Notes under the pieces: model-generated
Told to the model about the DNA's origin: nothing
The model's database searches: none
The model's input: only the letters and a program-made list of their open reading frames with translations
Assembly: GCA_017960765.1 (NCBI GenBank)
Contig: JAGCYQ010000045.1
Location: 1-39,988, forward strand
DNA length: 39,988 nucleotides
From: Treponema sp.
GTDB lineage: Bacteria; Spirochaetota; Spirochaetia; Treponematales; Treponemataceae
Reading direction: 5' to 3'
Made by a program: the position numbers and the translations under genes
Shown here: in pieces, positions 33,940 through 39,988 of the stretch
Layout: the number at the start of each line of letters is the position of its first letter
Numbering within the stretch: the stretch's first letter is position 1

Positions 33940-34734
33940 CTATAGGATAAGTGCCCCGCTTTCGAGTGTCTTGAGCTTGCATCCGGCGGCCTGTTCTGCG
34001 AGTATGTAAACAAGGCGCTTGATGTCATATGCGTCATCCGCAGAGATTGTCATTGCCCTTACTTTTCCCGGTGTCTGAGTGTTTATTGCCCTGAGGTATT
34101 CCAGTGCATTCCTTGAGACGGGAAGGGCCTGGTTCATGTTCTCCTTGGACTGGTTATAGGATGAAAGACAGTCTCCGCAAAGAAATCCGTTCATATTTGG
34201 AAAATAATGTGTGGCACAGTTTCCTTCCTGAGTGTTGCCAGCTTCAACAGGTGATGAGCATGAAACGCAATAGGATGTATCCGGCTGAACACCAAGCAGC
34301 TTGAGGTAACGCCATAGAAAACGTAATGTTCCAAGTCTTGCACCTTTTTCGTCACATGCATCGATTCCGTTCAAAAAGGCACACAGAAGCGTGTATGTGT
34401 TCTGATAGTCTCCTGCCGCCTTTGTCTTTATGACCAGTTCCGCACCAAGATTTGCCGCCCATATTTTATATATGTCTGTGCTGAATGTCTGGTGGTAGTA
34501 AATTACGTCAAAGTCAGATATTTTCCTGAGGTTCCTCTGGCTGTCATCGTAATAATACAGCTTTCCGATGTTGAATTTCTGAACAAGTGATCGCAGCTTG
34601 CTTTTGGGCCCTCCGTAAACCGTGGCGTAGAATATGCCTGAGTCTGGAGAAAGCAGGGTCGCCGTCCAGTTGTTCTCTCCCTGTCTCGTGATGTTGAGGA
34701 TTATTGCATCGCTAGTCTTGTTCCTTTCACCCAT
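33940..34734 (-). CDS. recO: DNA repair protein RecO
   Basis: A 264-residue recombination mediator that helps load RecA on SSB-coated DNA together with RecR. It has the N-terminal OB-fold start (SDAIILNITRQGENNWTATLLSPDSGIFYATVYGG), the helical middle and a zinc site with CVSC (near residue 155) and CGDC. The length is typical. No Shine-Dalgarno site precedes the ATG at 34734; TAAAAT stands 6 bases upstream. RecJ of the same repair route is encoded on the other strand nearby. Confidence 0.92.
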   Translation of the reverse strand: MGERNKTSDAIILNITRQGENNWTATLLSPDSGIFYATVYGGPKSKLRSLVQKFNIGKLYYYDDSQRNLRKISDFDVIYYHQTFSTDIYKIWAANLGAELVIKTKAAGDYQNTYTLLCAFLNGIDACDEKGARLGTLRFLWRYLKLLGVQPDTSYCVSCSSPVEAGNTQEGNCATHYFPNMNGFLCGDCLSSYNQSKENMNQALPVSRNALEYLRAINTQTPGKVRAMTISADDAYDIKRLVYILAEQAAGCKLKTLESGALIL

Positions 34735-34740
34735 AACTCT

Positions 34741-34769
34741 ATTTTACATTTTGGCATTGTAACAATCAA
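34741..34769 (-). promoter_or_regulatory. Promoter of recO, leaderless arrangement
   Basis: On the minus strand: TTGATT (34769-34764), 17 bases, TAAAAT (34746-34741), then 6 bases AGAGTT and the ATG. The predicted +1 is the A of the start codon. Confidence 0.68.
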
Positions 34770-34863
34770 TATATGTAATAATATTCCGTTATATCCACTT
34801 GTTTTTGAATTTATAACAACAATTATATGGCATTATTTTTAAACATGGTTTATTCTTTTTAGT

Positions 34864-35550
34864 ATGAGCAAGATACTTGTAGTAGAAGACGTGCCCGAGA
34901 TGGCGCAGCTGGTGACGATGTATATGGAAAAAGCAGGCTTTACGTGTTCCGCATGTGAGACTGCCGAGATGGCATTGGAAGAACTTCAGAAGGGTTATGC
35001 TCCTGATCTGGTTCTTCTGGACTTGAACCTGCCCGGCATGAGCGGTCTTGATTTCCTAAAGAAATTCCGCTCTGAGTACAAGGCAACGATTCCTGTAATA
35101 ATTGTCTCTGCACGTGATGCTGATGAGGACATAATCTCCGGTCTGGGCTATGGTGCCGATGAGTTTGTGACAAAACCGTTCAGCCCCAGGGTTCTTGTGG
35201 CCAGGGTACAGGCAAAACTGAACCGTCTTTCTGCAACAGAGGCCTCCGTTGAGGAGACGATCACATTCGGTGACTATACTCTTTACTGCAACAGCTGCGT
35301 GCTTAAAAAAGGCGCGGAGAAGATTCCTCTTTCAACAAAAGAATATGAGGTCCTTGAATTTCTTGTAAGGAGCGCGGGACAGTCGCTTACGCCAGAGGTA
35401 ATCTACAATCATGTATGGAAAAGCCAGTACGGCGACATTACTGCGGTTGCTGTCTACATCCAGAGGCTCAGGAAAAAAATCGAGGAAGATCCGTCCCATC
35501 CAAAGTTCATAACGACGCTTTTTGGAATGGGCTATAAGTTCGAGAAATAA
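34864..35550 (+). CDS. OmpR/PhoB-family response regulator
   Basis: A 228-residue two-component regulator. The receiver domain has the acidic pair in VVEDVPE, the phospho-acceptor Asp53 in LVLLDLNLPG, the conserved Ser in IIVSARD and Lys105 in VTKPFSP. The C-terminal winged-helix domain ends with VAVYIQRLRKKIEEDP and FITTLFGMGYKFE, as in OmpR-type DNA-binding factors. The partner kinase gene starts 36 bases later. No Shine-Dalgarno site is visible before the ATG; a weak TATTCT lies 7 bases upstream but has no acceptable -35 box, so the start mode is unclear. The regulated genes are not known. Confidence 0.93.
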   Translation: MSKILVVEDVPEMAQLVTMYMEKAGFTCSACETAEMALEELQKGYAPDLVLLDLNLPGMSGLDFLKKFRSEYKATIPVIIVSARDADEDIISGLGYGADEFVTKPFSPRVLVARVQAKLNRLSATEASVEETITFGDYTLYCNSCVLKKGAEKIPLSTKEYEVLEFLVRSAGQSLTPEVIYNHVWKSQYGDITAVAVYIQRLRKKIEEDPSHPKFITTLFGMGYKFEK

Positions 35551-35586
35551 AGGGCGACAAAAAATAAGAGGAGGTTTCCCAGTCCC

Positions 35587-36984
35587 ATGAAGATACGGAC
35601 ACAGCTTAACATTCTGATTCTAGGCATAATTCTCATTCCTCTTGTATCGATTATAGCGCTGCCCCTCTACCACTATGCAACGTCAAGCGAGAGAAGGCTT
35701 TTAAACGGCTATAAGCAGATCAGGGAGATGGGCGAGTATGACCTGAGTGAGGATGACTGGGAAATGATACGTCTTGAGATAAACAACATTCCTCCTACAG
35801 TCCAGGTTGCAATCTATTATGATTACAGCGTCCTAATTTCGAATATCCCGGAACTCAAGGCAGGTAGCATCCTTACGCCCGGTGAGATATGGGGATTCAT
35901 AACTTCAACCAACAATGAGTATGACTATCAGATGCAGGCCCCCATGATGGAAAGAAGGCGTTATATGAGCTCCTATGAGCCTGAAGTAATTGTCATAAGC
36001 CGCTCGAAGGTCAAGCCGGAGAAAAAAAGAGGATTGAACCGCTATGTTTTCCCTAGTCTTATAGGCATACTCGTGTTTGAAGTCTTCTGTATCACGCTGA
36101 TTATCAGACTGTCTAGGACGATATCATCATCCATAACGCTCCTTCAGCAGAAAACCCAGAAAATCGCAGACGGTGCATTGGACACAAAGCTTGAGTCATC
36201 CAGGCACAGCGTAAAGAGCAACGAGATCACCTCCCTTACCGAAAGCCTGGACCGCATGAGGATCTCTCTAAAGGATGAGCAGGAAAGACGCAATAAATTC
36301 ATAATGGGAATAAGCCATGACCTTAGGACACCTGTTGCACTGATAAAAGGTTATTCAGAGGCAATAACAGACGGTGTTGTAAACGACATGGATGAGATAA
36401 AGAAGTCACTTGGCATAGTGGAGACAAAGGCAGATCAGCTTGAATCCATGATAAATGACCTTATCAACTATGTTAAGCTCAATAATGCCGACTGGCTTCA
36501 AACCCTAGAACCGATTTCCCTTAAGCCTCTGCTGGAAAATTTTGCCTCCTCCTCAAAATCTACGGCAGAGGTTTATAATCGGAATATCGTCACTGAGATT
36601 GATGTGGACGAAAACCTCAAGGTCCCGATGGACAGGAATCTTGTGAACCGTGTGCTTGAGAACCTCTTCAGCAATGCCCTTAGGTACACAAGGGATGGGG
36701 ATTCGATAACAATAAGCTGCATTCAGAAAAAAGACTCTGTTGTAGTTTCCGTTACGGATACCGGCATCGGCATGGAAGAAAAGGACCTGCAGAGGATTTT
36801 TGACCTTTTTTACCGCGCGACAAATTCAAGAAGGGAACAGGGCATGGGAATAGGGCTTTCCGTTGTAAAGACTGTAATTGATGCCCACGGCTGGAAGATT
36901 GGGATTGAGTCAGAATTGGGCAAAGGTTCTTCGTTCATCATCACCATCCCGCTGGAAAATGCTCTAGTGAACAAAAGCTGCTGA
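35587..36984 (+). CDS. Membrane sensor histidine kinase
   Basis: A 465-residue kinase. It has a first membrane helix near residues 7-29, a periplasmic sensor part of about 120 residues with no family I recognise, a second helix near 156-176, a HAMP-like segment, the phospho-His at about 242 in GISHDLRTPVALIKGYSE, and an ATPase domain with the N box (ENLFSNALRYT, near 357), DTGIGM and GMGIGLSVVK. All catalytic boxes are intact. It follows the response regulator in an operon and has GGAGG upstream of its ATG. Its 3' end overlaps the convergent miaA gene by 44 bases. Confidence 0.94.
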   Translation: MKIRTQLNILILGIILIPLVSIIALPLYHYATSSERRLLNGYKQIREMGEYDLSEDDWEMIRLEINNIPPTVQVAIYYDYSVLISNIPELKAGSILTPGEIWGFITSTNNEYDYQMQAPMMERRRYMSSYEPEVIVISRSKVKPEKKRGLNRYVFPSLIGILVFEVFCITLIIRLSRTISSSITLLQQKTQKIADGALDTKLESSRHSVKSNEITSLTESLDRMRISLKDEQERRNKFIMGISHDLRTPVALIKGYSEAITDGVVNDMDEIKKSLGIVETKADQLESMINDLINYVKLNNADWLQTLEPISLKPLLENFASSSKSTAEVYNRNIVTEIDVDENLKVPMDRNLVNRVLENLFSNALRYTRDGDSITISCIQKKDSVVVSVTDTGIGMEEKDLQRIFDLFYRATNSRREQGMGIGLSVVKTVIDAHGWKIGIESELGKGSSFIITIPLENALVNKSC

Positions 36985-37900
36985 TTGCATTTTCAACTTC
37001 GCCCATGTCGTCTGCATTTATCTGGATGCCTGATATTCCGTTCATGTACGTGTACTGCTTTTTTGCGTAGCGGTGGCTGTTGTGCTGTATCCTGCTGATT
37101 AAGTCTGCGTCGGCCTGGCTTTCTCCGTCAAAAAATTCCCTGTAGCCTATTGCCTTCATTCCGGGGCTGTCCTTTCCGTATCCCATCTGCCTCAGCTTTT
37201 CAACTTCATCCCTGAGTCCGTTTTCAAACATGGAGATTACACGCTGGTCTATGCGGCTGTATAATTCTTTCCGGTCACGTTGAAGGATTATCGTACAGAA
37301 TGAGTACTCTGAGCGATTTTCAACAGGAATCATGTACGAGCTTAGTGTTTTTCCGCTGCTGTAGTATACTTCCAGGGCACGGCATATCCTGTAGCCGTCA
37401 TGTAAATCTATTTTTTTTGCATATTCTGAATCAATCTGCTTTAGCTCGTGGTATAGCGCGGCGTTTCCCTCTGTGCTTAACCTTTGCTTGATTTTTTCCC
37501 GCATCACAGGATCGCTGATCGGGGTAGGTGGAAGTCCAAGTAAAAATGCCCTTATGTAAAAGCCTGTTCCTCCGACAATCACAGGAATCTTTCCCCGTGC
37601 ATGGATTTCCCTGCAGATTCTGTCGGCTTCCTCAAGAAATTCACCCGCACCGAACTGTTTGTCCGGTTCAACCACGTCAACCAGATGATGGGGTAGGGAT
37701 GTCATTTCCTCTGCCGTGGGCTTTGCGGTTCCTATGTCCATGTATCTGTAAACGGCCTGGCTGTCTGCGCTGATGACTTCTCCGGCACCTTTAAAACACG
37801 AAAGACTGCCTTCTCCAAAAATTCTCTGGACTAAAGCAGTCTTTCCGCAAGCTGTCGGGGCAAAAATGACTATAGCCGGTATTTGCCCTTTCTTATCCAT
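36941..37900 (-). CDS. miaA: tRNA dimethylallyltransferase MiaA
   Basis: A 319-residue enzyme that transfers a dimethylallyl group to A37 of tRNAs reading UNN codons. The P-loop is APTACGKT at 14-21 (the family usually has GPTASGKT), followed by ISADSQAVYRYMDIGTAKPT and VVGGTGFYIRAFLLGL, both diagnostic. The length is normal. It starts 3 bases after the rpoZ stop and so is co-transcribed with it. Its last 44 bases overlap the histidine kinase gene tail-to-tail. Confidence 0.96.
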   Translation of the reverse strand: MDKKGQIPAIVIFAPTACGKTALVQRIFGEGSLSCFKGAGEVISADSQAVYRYMDIGTAKPTAEEMTSLPHHLVDVVEPDKQFGAGEFLEEADRICREIHARGKIPVIVGGTGFYIRAFLLGLPPTPISDPVMREKIKQRLSTEGNAALYHELKQIDSEYAKKIDLHDGYRICRALEVYYSSGKTLSSYMIPVENRSEYSFCTIILQRDRKELYSRIDQRVISMFENGLRDEVEKLRQMGYGKDSPGMKAIGYREFFDGESQADADLISRIQHNSHRYAKKQYTYMNGISGIQINADDMGEVENAISSFCSLEHFPAGW

Positions 37901-37903
37901 GTT

Positions 37904-38107
37904 TTATTGCTCGTTTTTCTGTTCAATTCTGTACTGAACTTCGTTTGTGAAAAGCTGACGGGCTGCAAGACTTACAACCTTGTCATCATTTTCCTCAATA
38001 AGGGGGTCTTTTACCATTGCAAGCTGATATGCGCGACGGCTGGCTGCAACAGTGATTTCATAAATGCTGCCCTTAAATTTTACAAGATTTTCAAGTGGAA
38101 AAATCAT
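37904..38107 (-). CDS. rpoZ: RNA polymerase omega subunit (small form)
   Basis: A 67-residue protein with the omega core: ITVAASRRAYQLAM, then PLIEENDDKVVSLAARQLFTNEVQY, matching the VxxAAxRARQL...DDKxVxxALxEIxxGxI pattern. Omega helps the beta' subunit fold and assemble. It is shorter than the E. coli protein (91) and ends soon after the conserved part. AGAGGTAG precedes the ATG. A -10-like TATAAA is at 38145-38140 on this strand, without a clear -35 box. miaA follows after 3 bases. Confidence 0.85.
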   Translation of the reverse strand: MIFPLENLVKFKGSIYEITVAASRRAYQLAMVKDPLIEENDDKVVSLAARQLFTNEVQYRIEQKNEQ

Positions 38108-38229
38108 TTACACTACCTCTGGAACAATGATTACACTATTTTATACTATTTTTTTGTCTATGTCCATACCTGTGCAATTTTTCAGGAAAAACTCAAATAA
38201 TTTGTTGAAAAATATGGAAAATTTGTATC

Positions 38230-38257
38230 TCAAGTTGGGAATTGTAAATTCCGATAA
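38230..38257 (+). promoter_or_regulatory. Sigma28-like promoter before flbD-motA-motB
   Basis: TCAAGTTG (38230-38237), 12 bases, TCCGATAA (38250-38257), against the sigma28 consensus TAAAGTTT-N11-GCCGATAA (6 of 8 and 7 of 8, one base longer spacing). Transcription would start near 38265, giving a leader of about 70 bases. Confidence 0.6.
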
Positions 38258-38299
38258 GTTAGAAGAGGAAAAAATGTGCGCAAAAAGGGCGTAAGATAC

Positions 38300-38328
38300 T
38301 TGACGACTTTTACAATAGCGTACATTAT
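38300..38328 (+). promoter_or_regulatory. Possible second promoter just before flbD
   Basis: TTGACG (38300-38305), 17 bases, CATTAT (38323-38328), 8 bases before the flbD ATG. If used, the leader would be only one or two bases. The -10 box matches at 4 of 6 positions. Confidence 0.45.
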
Positions 38329-38336
38329 ATAAAGAT

Positions 38337-38534
38337 ATGATAGAAGTAACCAGATTGAATGGAAAAAAGTACTGGATAAATCCTCACCAGATCGAAAGTA
38401 TGGAACAGAATCCTGATCTGACTTTGACCCTTCTCTCTGGAAAAAAAGTCGTGGTTACTGAGGCACCGCAGGACATAGTTGACAAGATTGTCGAGTATCG
38501 AAAGCGGATAGGCGGATTTAATCAGGAATTATAG
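38337..38534 (+). CDS. flbD: Flagellar protein FlbD
   Basis: A 65-residue protein that matches the FlbD family over its whole length: start MIEVTRLNGKKYWINPHQIESME, then a TLLSGKKVVVTE strand and a C-terminal helix DIVDKIVEYRKRIGG. This small family is found in spirochaetes, Firmicutes and others next to motA and motB; its exact role is not settled. Only a weak ribosome-binding site (AAAG) precedes the ATG. In Borrelia flbD follows flgE in one long operon; here rpoZ-miaA lies upstream on the other strand, so flbD opens a new unit. Confidence 0.93.
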   Translation: MIEVTRLNGKKYWINPHQIESMEQNPDLTLTLLSGKKVVVTEAPQDIVDKIVEYRKRIGGFNQEL

Positions 38535-38579
38535 GCGACTCTTTAACTTGAGTTTCCGGACTTTTAAGCTGTTGTCATA

Positions 38580-38601
38580 TCATTACCGTTCTGAGTAATG
38601 A
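38580..38601 (+). promoter_or_regulatory. Hairpin just upstream of the motA ribosome-binding site
   Basis: A 7-bp stem TCATTAC / GTAATGA with an 8-base loop ends 3 bases before GGGAGG (38605-38610), the motA Shine-Dalgarno site. It may tune motA translation or mark an RNA processing site in the flbD-motA gap; a coincidence is possible. Confidence 0.3.
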
Positions 38602-38622
38602 AAAGGGAGGATTTTCTCTAAA

Positions 38623-39405
38623 ATGGATTTTGCGTCATTAATAGGTTTTGTTGGCGGTCTTGCCATGATTATGCTGGGTGTGTTCAGTTCTGGTGGTTCT
38701 CTGGGAGATATTTTCGACATACCGTCTGTCTTCGTTACGGTTGGTGGTTCATATTTCTCTCTGTGGATTGTTGCTCCAATTGAACAGGCCATCGGTGTAT
38801 GGAAAATCCTCGGACGGTGTTTTAAGAAGTACGATTACGGTGAAGCACGTACTGTCCGTGAAATGGTAGCGCTCAGTGAAAAGGCCCGCCGTGAAGGTAT
38901 TCTTGCATTGGAAGACGGACTTGACGATCTGGATGATAAATTCCTTCGCTCAGGTCTGCGCCTGATGGTTGACGGCCATGATGGTGCTGCAATCCGTGCG
39001 ATTATGGAAAGTGAGATGGCCCAGGTTGAATCCCGCCATATGGAATGGATAAATGTTGTTACCCAGTGGGCTGGTTTTGCCCCTGGTTTTGGTATGATGG
39101 GTACTGTTATCGGTTTGATTGGTATGTTGAACAACTTGGAAGACAAGAGTTCTCTTGGTCCTAACATGGCTGTTGCTTTGGTTACGACCTTGTACGGTTC
39201 ATTCCTTGCAAACTGGCTGTTCGGTCCTATGTCTCAGAAACTCCAATGGCAGAATAACCGCGAGATGAACGCCAAGGAAATGATTCTGGAAGGAGTCCTT
39301 TCAATTCAGACTGGTGACAACCCGCGTATCTTGGCTACAAAGCTGCTCACATACCTGAGCCCGAAAGACAAGAAGATTGTTGAACCTGAAGTATTAAAAG
39401 ACTAG
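38623..39405 (+). CDS. motA: Flagellar stator protein MotA
   Basis: A 260-residue membrane protein of the proton (or sodium) channel that drives the motor. Four membrane helices are visible: LIGFVGGLAMIMLGVF, FVTVGGSYFSLWIVAP, WAGFAPGFGMMGTVIGLIGML and MAVALVTTLYGSFLANWLF. The cytoplasmic loop keeps the charged segment EKARREGILALE that touches FliG, and the helix-3 Pro in APGFGMMGT is conserved. GGGAGG lies 12 bases before the ATG, a rather long spacing. motB follows after 17 bases. Confidence 0.97.
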   Translation: MDFASLIGFVGGLAMIMLGVFSSGGSLGDIFDIPSVFVTVGGSYFSLWIVAPIEQAIGVWKILGRCFKKYDYGEARTVREMVALSEKARREGILALEDGLDDLDDKFLRSGLRLMVDGHDGAAIRAIMESEMAQVESRHMEWINVVTQWAGFAPGFGMMGTVIGLIGMLNNLEDKSSLGPNMAVALVTTLYGSFLANWLFGPMSQKLQWQNNREMNAKEMILEGVLSIQTGDNPRILATKLLTYLSPKDKKIVEPEVLKD

Positions 39406-39422
39406 TGCGCAAGAGGTAGACT

Positions 39423-39988
39423 ATGGCAAGAAAGAAAAAGGAGCCTGGTAAGCCGTCAACCGCATGGCAGGGAACATATGGCGATATGATTACACTTATG
39501 TTGTGTTTCTTCGTCATGCTTTATGATCCTTCAGAGTCAGATGCAGTTCAGATGGCGGCATTGCAGGCTGCAATTACAAACACACGTACCGGTGGTAATC
39601 AGTCATTGAATCCCGGTAAGCTTTCTGATTTGGGAAATACAGTAAGTGCGTTGCCTTCTTCAGAACGTGGTACAATGCTTGCAACTGCAAAGAAAAAGGC
39701 CGTTACAATATTCAGTCCTGATGTAAAGACAAACCGCATCACCGTTACAAGCGATGAAAGGGGACTTGTCATTTCACTGCTGTCCGATACATTTTTTGAG
39801 CAGGGCAGTGCAGATCTGAACATTGCTGAAAACAGGGATACATTGCTTAATCTTGTTACTTTCTTCTCTGATCCCGAAATCAGCAAATTCAGATATAGAA
39901 TCGAAGGCCACACTGATGACAATCCGGTTCAGCTGGATGCCAACGGTAATGGTTTCCCAAGCAACTGGGAGCTTTCTGCCGCACGTGC
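39423..39988 (+). CDS. motB: Flagellar stator protein MotB (3' partial)
   Basis: The first 188 codons of MotB, cut by the end of the window. It has a basic N-terminus (MARKKKEPGKPSTAWQ), then the single membrane helix with the ion-binding Asp in YGDMITLMLCFFVMLY, a plug/linker region and the start of the OmpA-like peptidoglycan-binding domain (SDTFFEQGSADL, YRIEGHTDDNPV, SNWELSAAR). This domain anchors the stator to peptidoglycan. AGAGG precedes the ATG. It is co-transcribed with flbD and motA. Confidence 0.95.
   Translation, partial: MARKKKEPGKPSTAWQGTYGDMITLMLCFFVMLYDPSESDAVQMAALQAAITNTRTGGNQSLNPGKLSDLGNTVSALPSSERGTMLATAKKKAVTIFSPDVKTNRITVTSDERGLVISLLSDTFFEQGSADLNIAENRDTLLNLVTFFSDPEISKFRYRIEGHTDDNPVQLDANGNGFPSNWELSAAR

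Noticed and set aside
37883-38200. Plus-strand open frame of 105 codons opposite rpoZ
   Set aside because: Antisense to rpoZ and the miaA start; no ribosome-binding site and no family features.

Overview
The window looks like chromosomal DNA of a Treponema-like spirochaete, probably a free-living, gut or rumen type rather than T. pallidum. The pointers are: the order hslV-hslU-flgB-flgC-fliE-fliF-fliG-fliH-fliI-fliJ, which is the start of the large motility operon in spirochaetes such as Borrelia; flbD-motA-motB; a GreA of more than 900 residues with a long N-terminal extension; a DUF4954-type protein; and an aroA gene, which implies that the shikimate pathway is present. I see no tRNA, rRNA, CRISPR array, insertion sequence or prophage.

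Layout. 1-2.0 kb: an AT-rich accessory-looking end with the tail of an unknown membrane-anchored protein and an AAA/DUF4143 ATPase. 2.07-9.2 kb: dGTPase (-), 5-formyl-THF cyclo-ligase (+), an exported M16-like protein without zinc-binding residues (-), and a DUF4954 protein (+) whose promoter is interleaved with that of the M16-like gene. 9.2-11.3 kb: the HslVU protease. 11.4-11.6 kb: a 47-residue one-helix membrane protein with its own sigma28-like promoter and a strong terminator. 11.7-20.9 kb: the flagellar basal body and export operon flgB to fliJ, continued by an exported GH3 glycosidase and an RNA m5C methyltransferase. 21-24.4 kb: an exported vWA protein, aroA, deoC. 24.4-29.2 kb (-): an MBL-fold hydrolase, the GreA fusion and a TPR protein. 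29.5-34 kb (+): pyrimidine-nucleoside phosphorylase, RecJ, an M23 peptidase. 33.9-34.7 kb (-): recO. 34.9-37.0 kb (+): a two-component system. 36.9-38.1 kb (-): rpoZ-miaA. 38.3 kb to the end (+): flbD-motA-motB (motB is cut by the window).

How the genes work together. The flagellar genes build the rod (FlgB, FlgC, FliE), MS ring (FliF), switch (FliG), export ATPase complex (FliH, FliI, FliJ) and stator (MotA, MotB). Three sigma28-like promoters sit in front of the small membrane protein, flgB and flbD. DeoC and the phosphorylase both belong to deoxynucleoside catabolism. RecJ and RecO are both recombination-repair factors.

Main observation. Several first genes of transcription units have no Shine-Dalgarno sequence and instead a promoter whose -10 box lies 6 bases (sigma70 type) or 7 bases (sigma28 type) before the ATG, so that transcription should start at or next to the A of the start codon. 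This holds for dgt, the M16-like gene, aroA, the TPR/greA unit, recO and, with a sigma28-like box, flgB. Operon-internal genes mostly have clear Shine-Dalgarno sites. This suggests frequent leaderless mRNAs. Other points of interest are a recJ gene whose conserved N-terminus has no ATG/GTG/TTG start and appears to begin at an ATA overlapping the deoA stop, a large insertion in RecJ, a Tudor-like module inside the GreA fusion, and the small membrane protein between hslU and flgB.
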